Program-made: the position numbers and the translations under genes | The notes under the pieces: generated by a model | What the model was told of the DNA's origin: nothing | The model's input: only the letters and a program-made list of their open reading frames with translations | Database searches by the model: none | Part shown: positions 1 through 5,076 of the stretch, one piece after another | Layout: each line of letters starts with the position of its first letter | Position numbering within the stretch: position 1 is the first letter of the stretch | Source: JBBRLA01 sp038231615 | GTDB lineage: Bacteria; Myxococcota_A; Polyangia; Palsa-1104; JAEUJZ01 | NCBI GenBank assembly: GCA_038231615.1 | Contig: JBBRLA010000627.1 | Location: 1-5,076, forward strand | Reading direction: 5' to 3' | Length of the DNA: 5,076 bases

Positions 1-1
1 C

Positions 2-388
2 TTCCGCGGGCTGATGGATCTACTCTGGCGAAAGCGGCGGCACCTGTGGCTGAGCATCCTGTGCGCGACGCAGCACCCGCAGGTGGTGCCGACGGAGATG
101 CTGAGCAACGCGGACCTCATCGGGGTGGGGCGGATGCAGTCCGAGGACGCGCTGCGCCACATCGCCAAGATCAAGCAGGCCTTCCACGGCATCAGCGCGG
201 AGCAAACCGCCGATCAGCAAGAGAGCGAAATGATGTTCTGGGCCGAGCGGCGCTTTTTGCACGAGAGCATGCCCGAAGAGGTGCGCAAGCCGATCCTGGA
301 AGTCCAGGTGCGCTCGCAGACCGCGCACCACGGCGGAGCGACCCGCCGCGCGGTTGCGGAAGACCCGGACCCCGGCGAGGACGAGTAG
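2..388 (+). CDS. P-loop ATP-binding protein, C-terminal fragment (HerA/DUF87-like)
   Basis: The reading frame is open from the window edge, so the N-terminal part with the Walker A and B motifs is missing and only about 128 residues are visible. The segment at bases 35-135 reads as a basic run (RKRRHLW), then a hydrophobic strand ending in CATQHPQVVP, then LSNAD and a strand ending in GVGR. This matches the last strand of HerA/FtsK/DUF87-type ATPases, where a conserved 'ATQ-P' follows the strand and precedes '-NAD-I--R'. The family contains DNA- or protein-pumping ring ATPases, but the exact subfamily cannot be set from this fragment. The last 20 or so residues are acidic and look disordered (DPDPGEDE at the end). 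The stop is TAG at 386-388. No gene partner is visible except the lipoprotein gene 85 bp downstream. Confidence 0.7.
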   Translation, partial: FRGLMDLLWRKRRHLWLSILCATQHPQVVPTEMLSNADLIGVGRMQSEDALRHIAKIKQAFHGISAEQTADQQESEMMFWAERRFLHESMPEEVRKPILEVQVRSQTAHHGGATRRAVAEDPDPGEDE

Positions 389-473
389 GTCTCCGCCGTG
401 CCTGCCGCTCCGCCGCAATACCCTCTTGTAAGTCCCCTTCCCACGATCACCCCGATTTGATAGCCTCCCCATT
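389..473. other. short intergenic gap upstream of the lipoprotein gene
   Basis: The 85 bp between the ATPase stop and the lipoprotein start hold no convincing terminator hairpin with a T-run and no clear sigma70 promoter. The DNA is pyrimidine-rich on the + strand, and no purine-rich Shine-Dalgarno sequence lies in the 15 bases before the ATG at 474. The downstream gene is therefore either weakly initiated, leaderless, or controlled by a signal that I cannot recognise. Confidence 0.4.
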
Positions 474-2630
474 ATGACGCGCCTTTCAACCCCCATGTTC
501 GCGCTCGCGATCGCCTCTGCCGTCCTGGCTGCGGGCGTCGGGACCTCGAGTTGCTCATCCTCTGACAACCCCAACATGGACATGATGCAGAGCTGTCCCA
601 CACCGGCGACCCCGCCGGCGGCCTCGGCCCCGCTCCTTTCGGCGGCGTGCGACCCGCTGGTGCCGACCAAGTGCGGCTACCCCTTCCCCTCCAACGTCTA
701 CCTTGCCGACGATGCCACCACCGCCACCAAGAAGCGCGTGGCCATCCCCAAGGATGCCATGCCGCTGACCAAGACCATGGGCCGGCTCAACCCGGCCATG
801 GTCGCCGACAGCGATGGCTTCTCGCCGGGTCAGAACATCCTCACCCACCTGCCGGGCGCGACGGTGACCGGCCTGCCCACCCAGGACACCATCGCCTCGT
901 CCATCACCACCCAGTCGCCGACCCTCCTGCTCAACGCGGACACCGGCGAGCTGGTCCCGCACTTCGCCGAGCTGGATGAGGAGATCCCCTCGGAGGACGC
1001 CATGGACCGGGCCTTCCTGATCCGCCCGGTCGTACGCCTCGCCGACGCCACCCGGTATATCGTCGCCATCCGTCACGTGGTCGACAAGAGCGGACAGGCG
1101 CTGCCGCCCACGCCGGTGTTCCAGGCCCTGCGCGATGGGACGACCTCGTGCGATCCCTCGGTCGCGCTGCGCAAGGGCCTTTATGATGACATCTTCGCCA
1201 AGCTGGCCAAGGCCGGCGTCCCCAAGGCCGACCTCCAGCTCGCCTGGGACTACTCGACCGCGAGCCGCGACAACAACACGCGCTGGCTTGTGTACATGCG
1301 CGACGACGCGCTGGCCAAGGTCGGGATGAACGGCCCGGCTTACACTCTCTTCCCCTCCGCGACCGCGGGCAGCAAACCCGACCCCAAGACCTCGCCCTCG
1401 TGCAACAACCTGATGGTGGGCGACAACAAGGCCCAGACGGCGACCCTCTCGCCCTCGGAAATCGGCTCGGGCAATTGCTCGCAGGACAGCCCGGATAACA
1501 ACCCCCACATCTGGCGGCGGCTCTTCGGTCTGATGACGGTGTCGCTCTACACCACGACGCCCAACCCCAGCGCTGGCCTCCACTTCGGCCCGGACGGGAT
1601 GCCCGCGCAGAACGGCACCGCCCAGTACGAGTTCGAGGTGACCATCCCGATGGCCGCGACCCAGAAGGCGGGCTCGCCGATCCTCAACGGGCATGGCCTT
1701 CTTGGCGACAAGACCGAGGGTGACAACAGCTATCTGGCGCAGATCGACGATGCCGGTGACTATGTGTCCATCGCGGTGGACCTGGTCGGCTTCTGCCAGG
1801 ACGACTACGGCACGGTCAGCTCCGTGCTCACCCACGATCCCGCCGGGTTCAAGGACATCGTCGGAAGACAGCACCAAGGCATTCTCAACCAGCTTTTGGC
1901 GATGCGGCTTTTGAACGGGCTGGCCAAGGACCCGGCCACCTTCTACAACGGCCAGCCCACCATCGACCCCCAAAACCGCTATTACCGCGGCGACAGCCAG
2001 GGCGGGATCATGGGCGCCACGTTCATGGCCCTGACCACCGATGTGACCCGCGGCGTGCTGGGCGAGCCCGGGGCGCCCTACAGCCTGCTGCTCAACCGGA
2101 GCAAGGATTTCGGGCACTTCTTCCAGATCCTCACCCTGGTATACGTGGACGGGCGCGAGGTCCAGAACATGCTCGGCCTGCTCCAGATGATGTGGGACCG
2201 CACCGAACCCGATGGCTACATGCCCTATATCGTCAGCAACAACCTGCCCAACACGCCCGCGCACCAGGTACTGATCCACGATAACATCGGCGACTATCAG
2301 GTGACCCCTCTCGGGGCCCACGTGATTGCGCGGGCGGTGGGTGCCAAGAACCTGTCCCCGGTCAACCGGGAGATCTTCGGCGTGCCCGACGCACCTTCGC
2401 CGATCAGCGGGTCGGCGCTGGTGGAGTGGAGCTGGGGTCTCAGCCCGGCGCCAGCGACGAACACGCCGCCCGACAACCTGTGCCCCCCGAACGCCCCGGC
2501 CAAGTGCGGCGACCCGCACGACCAGTTGCGCATCCAGCAGTCGTCCATCCAGCAGGAGGTCCAGTTCTTCTCCACCGGGATGGTCAATCAAACCTGCGGC
2601 GCCGGCCCCTGTGTGGGCACCTTCATGTAA
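474..2630 (+). CDS. exported lipoprotein, alpha/beta-hydrolase lipase / lysophospholipase-like
   Basis: This 718-residue protein is probably a surface or periplasmic lipid esterase anchored by a lipidated cysteine. The N-terminus has a basic start (R3), a hydrophobic core at residues 8-23 and a lipobox-like TSSC with Cys27; Thr at -3 is atypical. A low-complexity Pro/Ala/Ser linker follows to about residue 58. Residues 67-90 contain CGYPFPSNVYL, which resembles the N-terminal region of bacterial lipases of the VolA / Lipase_bact_N type. An oxyanion-hole motif HGLLG lies at 407-411 and the nucleophile elbow GDSQG at 506-510 (Ser508). Asp607 in GDYQV fits the acid position and His682 in GDPHDQLR fits the catalytic histidine; these assignments are inferred from order and spacing. 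Cys708 and Cys713 may form a C-terminal disulfide. The ATG at 474 is chosen because it keeps the basic residue of the signal peptide; no Shine-Dalgarno is visible. The substrate is unknown. Confidence 0.85.
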   Translation: MTRLSTPMFALAIASAVLAAGVGTSSCSSSDNPNMDMMQSCPTPATPPAASAPLLSAACDPLVPTKCGYPFPSNVYLADDATTATKKRVAIPKDAMPLTKTMGRLNPAMVADSDGFSPGQNILTHLPGATVTGLPTQDTIASSITTQSPTLLLNADTGELVPHFAELDEEIPSEDAMDRAFLIRPVVRLADATRYIVAIRHVVDKSGQALPPTPVFQALRDGTTSCDPSVALRKGLYDDIFAKLAKAGVPKADLQLAWDYSTASRDNNTRWLVYMRDDALAKVGMNGPAYTLFPSATAGSKPDPKTSPSCNNLMVGDNKAQTATLSPSEIGSGNCSQDSPDNNPHIWRRLFGLMTVSLYTTTPNPSAGLHFGPDGMPAQNGTAQYEFEVTIPMAATQKAGSPILNGHGLLGDKTEGDNSYLAQIDDAGDYVSIAVDLVGFCQDDYGTVSSVLTHDPAGFKDIVGRQHQGILNQLLAMRLLNGLAKDPATFYNGQPTIDPQNRYYRGDSQGGIMGATFMALTTDVTRGVLGEPGAPYSLLLNRSKDFGHFFQILTLVYVDGREVQNMLGLLQMMWDRTEPDGYMPYIVSNNLPNTPAHQVLIHDNIGDYQVTPLGAHVIARAVGAKNLSPVNREIFGVPDAPSPISGSALVEWSWGLSPAPATNTPPDNLCPPNAPAKCGDPHDQLRIQQSSIQQEVQFFSTGMVNQTCGAGPCVGTFM

Positions 2631-2647
2631 GGCCTGTGCGGCGGCAC

Positions 2648-3190
2648 GTGAAGCAGCTTCGATTCCTCGGCATCTCCGGCAGCCTGCGCGCGGCGTCCGC
2701 CAGCACGGTTCTTTTACAGGCCGCTGCTGAGTTGGCCCCGGGCCACATCGAGCTCACCCACTACAAAGGGCTGGGAGATCTACCACCCTTTAACCCCGAC
2801 CTGGACCATGACCCGGCACCTCTTGCAGTGGTCACCTTTCGGCAACGCTTGCGCGATGCCGACGCGGTCCTGATCAGCAGCCCGGAGTACGCCCATGGCG
2901 TGCCGGGCGTGCTCAAGAACGCCCTGGACTGGATCGTCAGCAGCGGCGAACTTACCGACAAACCGGTCGCCCTGATCTGCCCTTCGCGGGCCACCTATGC
3001 CCGGCCCTCGCTCATGGAGACCCTGAGGGTGATGATGGCCAGAGTCAGCGATGAGACGTCTCCCCTCCTGAATGCCACCACGAACAGACTCGATGTCGAC
3101 GGCGTCCTCTTGACGCCTGAACTGGCCGGGCCGTTACGGGGTTGTCTGGCTGCGTTGGCGGCAGCGGTCAACGATGGAACTGGTTCCTGA
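2648..3190 (+). CDS. NAD(P)H-dependent FMN reductase family protein
   Basis: This 180-residue cytoplasmic flavodoxin-fold protein would transfer hydride from NAD(P)H through FMN to an acceptor such as a quinone, azo compound, metal ion or partner monooxygenase. The first beta strand and phosphate loop read GISGSLRAASAS (residues 8-19), the usual GS-R--S FMN-phosphate site. LPPFNPDLD (45-53) is a second family landmark. SPEYAHGVPGVLKNALDWI (78-96) is the near-diagnostic isoalloxazine-contacting loop and helix. Length is normal for the family. The GTG at 2648 is chosen because it falls six codons before the first strand; the same frame stays open upstream inside the lipoprotein gene, but that part is antiparsimonious out-of-frame reading. 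Only 17 bp separate it from the lipoprotein stop, which suggests one transcript. The ribosome binding site is weak, so translational coupling is possible. The exact electron acceptor cannot be told. Confidence 0.88.
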   Translation: MKQLRFLGISGSLRAASASTVLLQAAAELAPGHIELTHYKGLGDLPPFNPDLDHDPAPLAVVTFRQRLRDADAVLISSPEYAHGVPGVLKNALDWIVSSGELTDKPVALICPSRATYARPSLMETLRVMMARVSDETSPLLNATTNRLDVDGVLLTPELAGPLRGCLAALAAAVNDGTGS

Positions 3191-3211
3191 CCGGCTGCCG
3201 AGCGTAGGAGA

Positions 3212-3230
3212 TTCGGCCTCTCGCGCCGAA
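3212..3230. terminator. weak hairpin after the FMN reductase gene
   Basis: TTCGGC at 3212-3217 and GCCGAA at 3225-3230 form a perfect six-base stem with a seven-base loop, 22 bp after the reductase stop codon. No T-run follows, so it is not a classical intrinsic terminator. A competing pairing exists: CTGGTTC at 3180-3186, which overlaps the end of the reductase gene, is complementary to GAACCAG at 3228-3234. The site may help end or stabilise the upstream transcript, but the support is weak. Confidence 0.25.
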
Positions 3231-3248
3231 CCAGGCTATTCTTGGCGT

Positions 3249-3311
3249 ATGAGCGCAGTCACGGTCAGAAGGCCGGCTTTGGATCGGTCCGGCCACGATA
3301 GGAGATACTGA
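3249..3311 (+). CDS. possible 20-codon leader ORF overlapping the ccbP start
   Basis: An ATG at 3249 opens 20 codons, starting MSAVTVRR and ending HDRRY, with a TGA at 3309-3311 that overlaps the CcbP ATG at 3311 by one base (TGATG). This arrangement is typical of translational coupling. The peptide is Arg-rich (five Arg) and matches no family known to me. Its own Shine-Dalgarno is poor, and such a short frame can easily arise by chance. GGCCGG (3271-3276) and CCGGCC (3289-3294) form a perfect six-base stem within it, just before the ribosome binding site of the next gene. Confidence 0.2.
   Translation: MSAVTVRRPALDRSGHDRRY
3300..3304 (+). promoter_or_regulatory. ribosome binding site of the CcbP-like gene
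   Basis: AGGAG lies six bases before the ATG at 3311. It is the clearest Shine-Dalgarno sequence in the window and supports this start. A second AGGAG at 3348-3352 sits nine bases before an in-frame ATG at 3362 (Met18), so a shorter form starting just before the conserved domain is also possible. Confidence 0.7.
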
Positions 3312-3688
3312 TGGCCAAAGTTCAGCCGAATCGTGACCCTGAACGCGAGGAGCGCATCACGATGGAAATCGTCGTCGATGCTTACGGTGCCCAGGAACGG
3401 GCCATGGGCTGGTACTGCCACTTGCAAGATCAGCTTCAGTTCCCGTTCACCGCGACTTGCATAGCCAGGCGTGCGATCTCTCCGCTGCATGTCAAAGACA
3501 AAGTTGAAGTAATCGAGATACCTGGCGAGGAAGAATGCGAGCACGAGATGTTCGTAATCATACTCTGGGAGAAGGAAGGATTGGCGGTACCGTTACCCCA
3601 GCTGAAGCCGATCAACGGGACCGATGAACAGACGAGGCGAGCCGTCGAGGATTGGCACTATTGGGTCAAGATGGGCTACGAGTTTTGA
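3311..3688 (+). CDS. ccbP: CcbP-type small calcium-binding protein
   Basis: This 125-residue soluble protein matches, from memory, the CcbP family of acidic bacterial calcium-binding proteins. The family is named for the Anabaena protein, which binds Ca2+ and influences heterocyst differentiation. Visible landmarks in order are EIVVDAYGAQERAMGWY (19-35), QFPFTATC (43-50), a basic SPL turn (57-59), a VEVIEIPGEEECEHEMFV stretch (65-82) rich in Glu that probably forms much of the Ca2+-binding surface, LAVPLPQLKPI (91-101), and a C-terminal DWHYWVKMGYEF (114-125). The end is family-typical, so the gene is complete. There is no signal peptide or membrane segment, so it should be cytoplasmic. It follows a 120-bp gap after the reductase and probably has its own promoter. 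Immediately downstream the sequence is decayed. In a non-cyanobacterium its role is unknown; Ca2+ buffering or signalling is inference. Confidence 0.88.
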   Translation: MAKVQPNRDPEREERITMEIVVDAYGAQERAMGWYCHLQDQLQFPFTATCIARRAISPLHVKDKVEVIEIPGEEECEHEMFVIILWEKEGLAVPLPQLKPINGTDEQTRRAVEDWHYWVKMGYEF

Positions 3689-3968
3689 CCCGGGGAGAGC
3701 GTGACAACGGCATGCAGCGGACGGTGCTTGCATGCGGCCGCCGAAGGGCAGATCGTTGGGCGGATCGAAAACATCAGACCGTCACCACCAAGGACCGCTA
3801 CCTCATCGACGTGCTCCTGGATTCCTCGCCGGTGGCCGTGCTCCTGAGAGCAAGGACGTCGGGCCCAACGACCAGCAGGACTACAGGAGGCTTCAGGATC
3901 TGTTCTGCGCGTTTCAGCAGTTGCCTTTCAAGTACGTCAGCGAGCTGCCCGACGGCGTGGCCCGCCTC
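3689..3968 (+). pseudogene. unrecognised frameshifted coding remnant before the transposase fragment
   Basis: No intact gene is present. A plausible protein can be read only by joining three frames: AAEGQIVGRIENIR (about 3737-3778), then VTTKDRYLIDVLLDSSPVAV (3781-3840, continuing to 3846), then ESKDVGPNDQQDYRRLQDLF (3846-3905, continuing through LPFKYVSELPDGVARL to 3968). Each junction would be restored by adding one base, near 3776-3781 and near 3845-3848. The joined peptide has balanced, protein-like composition, unlike the Arg/Pro/Ser-rich shadow frames, but I do not recognise a family. The third segment runs without a stop into the IS91-like transposase fragment. It could be a broken host gene or an N-terminal extension of the transposase. 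No start codon with a well-spaced ribosome binding site is visible. Confidence 0.35.
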
Positions 3969-4288
3969 ATGTCCGCAGTTCGCCCCGCCCCGTCCTATGT
4001 GCGCCGCCGCCCCGAGTTGGACCCCTGCATCAGGTGCTCTCCGGTCACCTGATGACATTTGTGGACCAGACCGACCACCAGGGCCCCGGCCTGCCCGACT
4101 TCGTCAAGAAGGAGATGTTAGCTTGCCTAGATTGTGGCGTGCTTTGTAAAGGTGCCATTCGGGCTCACTGCTCGGACTGCAACCACAGAATCGTAGTGGC
4201 TCTGTCGTGCAAAGGCCGTGGCATTTGCCCAAGCTGCGGCGGACGGAGGATGAACGATACAGCGGCCCACCTGGGGGATAGAGTCCTC
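3969..4288 (+). pseudogene. IS91-type transposase, N-terminal zinc-ribbon fragment
   Basis: This is the start of an IS91-family (Y2/HUH rolling-circle) transposase, with only the DNA-binding N-terminal part left. From the ATG at 3969 the frame reads MSAVRPAPSYVRRRPELDP, then one base is missing near 4022-4026 and the protein continues in the next frame as LHQVLSGHLMTFVDQ. The zinc-binding region follows: CLDCG (about 4124-4138), CSDC (4169-4180), and the family-diagnostic SCKGRGICPSCGGRRM (4208-4252). It then keeps AAHLGDRVLPD, after which the expected hydrophobic 'V-QWVLSLP' stretch is absent. The frame instead enters antisense ABC-transporter DNA and stops at 4376-4378. The catalytic HUH and tyrosine motifs are lost, so it cannot be active. 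IS91 assignment rests on recalled motifs of the zinc-binding transposase domain. Confidence 0.78.
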
Positions 4289-4478
4289 CCTGATGACGTG
4301 GCCGTCTACCAGGATGCGGCACCGCCGATGCGCGCCAGGAGACAGGCGATGGTCCCCTGGGCCGGCGTCGCCCGCTAGGCGATCTCGGCCAGCGCTGGTT
4401 GGACGTTGGCGATCTGGCCCACTGCCGGTGGGAAGAACAGCAGGTAGACGATGCCCCGCCGACGCACAGGTCCAACAC
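4277..4478 (-). pseudogene. remnant of an MsbA-like ABC exporter with internal deletion
   Basis: Two pieces of a type I ABC exporter lie almost touching on the minus strand. The first (4478 down to 4378) reads LDLCVGGA and then, after an apparent one-base loss near 4452, IVYLLFFPPAVGQIANVQPA followed by LAEIA and a stop; this resembles the last transmembrane helix and the linker that normally leads to 'ERIFELLD'. The second (4354 down to 4277), in another frame, reads DHRLSPGAHRRCRILVDGHV and IREDS. It resembles the H-loop end of the ATPase domain, normally 'AHRLST---ADRI-V---G-I-E-G'. The roughly 200 residues between them, with Walker A, signature and Walker B motifs, are missing. The product would be non-functional. 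The assignment is from recalled family patterns in short fragments, so it is only moderately secure. Confidence 0.5.
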
Positions 4479-4605
4479 GGCCTCGGGTTCTTTGACCGCG
4501 CCTGCGCCTTACTGACGGGGTTTCAGTCCTTGAAGGCCACCCTTGCGTGCCGACGGCTTCGCTCGCATGATGGCATCCCTGAGACCAGCGATGAAGGCTA
4601 TATTG
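4479..4605. other. non-coding or decayed spacer
   Basis: I see no recognisable gene here. The + frame of the downstream orphan ORF stays open through it, but the composition is Arg-rich and shadow-like until about base 4611. The minus strand shows no continuation of the ABC exporter membrane domain that I can recognise, so the exporter fragment seems to break off near 4478. GAAGG at 4593-4597 could be a ribosome binding site for the ATG at 4606. Confidence 0.4.
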
Positions 4606-5006
4606 ATGCCGTTTCCGATGAGGAGACAAGTGTCATAGAGAACTTGCTTGGCGCCGCGTTCGTCGTCTGCCAGACGTACCTAACCGGCGTGGTCTCTCAA
4701 GTCACCAAACTCAACAAGTGGTGCGAAAGGCAGTTCGGCGAATCTCTGCCCTCTGCATCGGGACGCCGCATCGACATTTTGGGCCGAGGAGTATCAACAA
4801 GCGCGGTAACCACTGGCGGCACGCGGTACACGGTATCCCAGGTGACCGACGCATTCGCGAACTACTTCAAGCATCGTGACGAGTGGAAGACGGTGGACTG
4901 GACCAAGCTCGACGGGCAGGCCCAGGGGACTGCAAGTGATCAACGTCAACTATTATTGCCGGTTGGCGACAACTATTATTGCCGGTTGGAGCCAGGTTGT
5001 TCTTGA
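4606..5006 (+). pseudogene. orphan protein of unknown function, damaged at both ends
   Basis: A protein-like stretch begins at base 4611 with VSDEETSVIENLLGAAFVV and continues through an amphipathic helical region (CQTYLTGVVSQVTKLNKW), a middle part with GRRIDILGRG, and a C-terminal ANYFKHRDEWKTVDWTKL (about 4857-4910). I do not recognise a family with certainty; the NYFKH-DEW motif recalls small uncharacterised helical bacterial proteins. No ATG or GTG in this frame lies near the conserved start. The ATG at 4606, eight bases after GAAGG, would fit exactly if one base were added within CCGTTT (MP-VSDEE). The C-terminus from about 4937 is encoded by a tandem DNA repeat and is probably foreign, so the natural end was likely lost. 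The frame stops at 5004-5006. Expression of an N-terminally extended version from TTG 4530 cannot be excluded. Confidence 0.45.
4947..4989. repeat. exact tandem direct repeat, 20-mer with period 23
   Basis: CAACTATTATTGCCGGTTGG occurs at 4947-4966 and again, without mismatch, at 4970-4989, separated by CGA. The core is AT-rich (CTATTATT) in otherwise GC-rich DNA. The period of two helical turns is typical of tandem protein-binding sites, such as transposase sites at insertion-sequence ends or replication iterons. Only two copies exist, so it is not a CRISPR array. Confidence 0.95.
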
Positions 5007-5044
5007 CCAGGTTCAAGTAGCTACTACTCGTCATCGCCGGGGCT

Positions 5045-5076
5045 GTGGGCAAGTGGGCAACGCGAAGCGTTGTCCA
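5045..5076. repeat. tandem 8-mer running into a hairpin at the window end
   Basis: GTGGGCAA is repeated directly at 5045-5052 and 5053-5060. The second copy leads into an inverted repeat, TGGGCAACGC at 5054-5063 and GCGTTGTCCA at 5067-5076, with a GAA loop. Nine of ten pairs are Watson-Crick and the remaining one is G-T. The stem touches the end of the window, so it may be longer. Its role is unknown; a structured leader or terminator of a mobile element is possible. Confidence 0.8.

Larger units (their letters stand above)
4937..5076. mobile_element. possible terminal region of an insertion sequence (IS21-like guess)
   Basis: The last 140 bases change character: lower GC at first, then tandem repeats and palindromes, and no convincing gene. 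The stretch begins near TGATCAACGTCAAC at 4937 and contains two copies of a 20-mer, a palindrome AGTAGCTACT (5016-5025), a tandem 8-mer and a hairpin. IS21-family elements carry multiple short repeats at their ends as transposase-binding sites, and their ends usually begin with TG, which fits. No transposase gene is visible because the window stops here. Iterons or another recombination site remain possible. Confidence 0.3.

Noticed and set aside
426..463. Possible promoter (TTGTAA and TGATAG) before the lipoprotein gene
   Set aside because: The spacing between the two hexamers is 26 bp, well outside the 16-18 bp usual for sigma70, and the matches are poor.
20..670. A 216-residue minus-strand frame across the ATPase end and the lipoprotein start
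   Set aside because: It overlaps two well-supported + strand genes, has Arg/Ala/His-rich shadow composition and contains no recognisable motif.
555..2591. A 678-residue open frame on the minus strand
   Set aside because: It lies exactly opposite the lipoprotein hydrolase gene, is rich in Arg, Gly and Val as expected for an antisense shadow of high-GC coding DNA, and shows no family motif. The + strand frame has a signal peptide and catalytic motifs.
3236..3544. A 102-residue minus-strand frame over the CcbP gene
   Set aside because: It is antisense to a gene with a strong ribosome binding site and clear family motifs, and it shows no independent support.
4854..4886. HEPN ribonuclease motif in the orphan protein (NYFKHRDEW)
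   Set aside because: The R-x4-6-H spacing expected for an active HEPN site is absent; the KH pair alone is not enough to call the family.
4947..4989. Tandem 20-mer as a minimal CRISPR array
   Set aside because: Only two copies occur and the spacer would be 3 bp, far too short; no cas gene is present.

Overview
The window is high-GC bacterial chromosomal DNA. The first two thirds carry intact, densely packed genes, and the last third is a graveyard of gene fragments and mobile-element debris. The best guess for the organism is a Myxococcota-like (former deltaproteobacterial) bacterium. The reasons are strong G/C bias at third codon positions, a large lipoprotein alpha/beta hydrolase with a TSSC lipobox and Cys-rich tail of a kind I associate with that group, and the mix of neighbours. 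This is inference from style, not a database result.

Layout. (1) Bases 2-388: the 3' end of a P-loop ATPase that starts outside the window. (2) 474-2630: a complete 718-residue exported lipoprotein of the bacterial lipase/lysophospholipase type, with a visible Ser-Asp-His triad. (3) 2648-3190: a GTG-started NAD(P)H-dependent FMN reductase only 17 bp downstream, probably in the same operon. (4) 3191-3310: an intergenic stretch with two hairpins and a possible 20-codon leader ORF. (5) 3311-3688: a complete CcbP-type small acidic calcium-binding protein with a good ribosome binding site. (6) 3689-4936: decayed sequence holding an unrecognised frameshifted fragment, the N-terminal zinc-ribbon part of an IS91-type transposase, a minus-strand remnant of an MsbA-like ABC exporter with most of its ATPase domain missing, and an orphan reading frame with a damaged 5' end. 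(7) About 4937-5076: non-coding DNA with an exact tandem 20-mer (period 23), a tandem 8-mer and a hairpin, which together resemble the terminal region of an insertion sequence (IS21-like is my guess) whose genes would lie beyond the window.

The lipoprotein hydrolase and the flavin reductase are probably co-transcribed, but nothing in the sequence defines a common pathway. CcbP appears to be a separate unit. I did not find a convincing new defence or biosynthetic system. The most interesting signals are the CcbP gene with its leader region, the series of apparent one-base losses in the decayed region, and the repeat-rich boundary at the right end.
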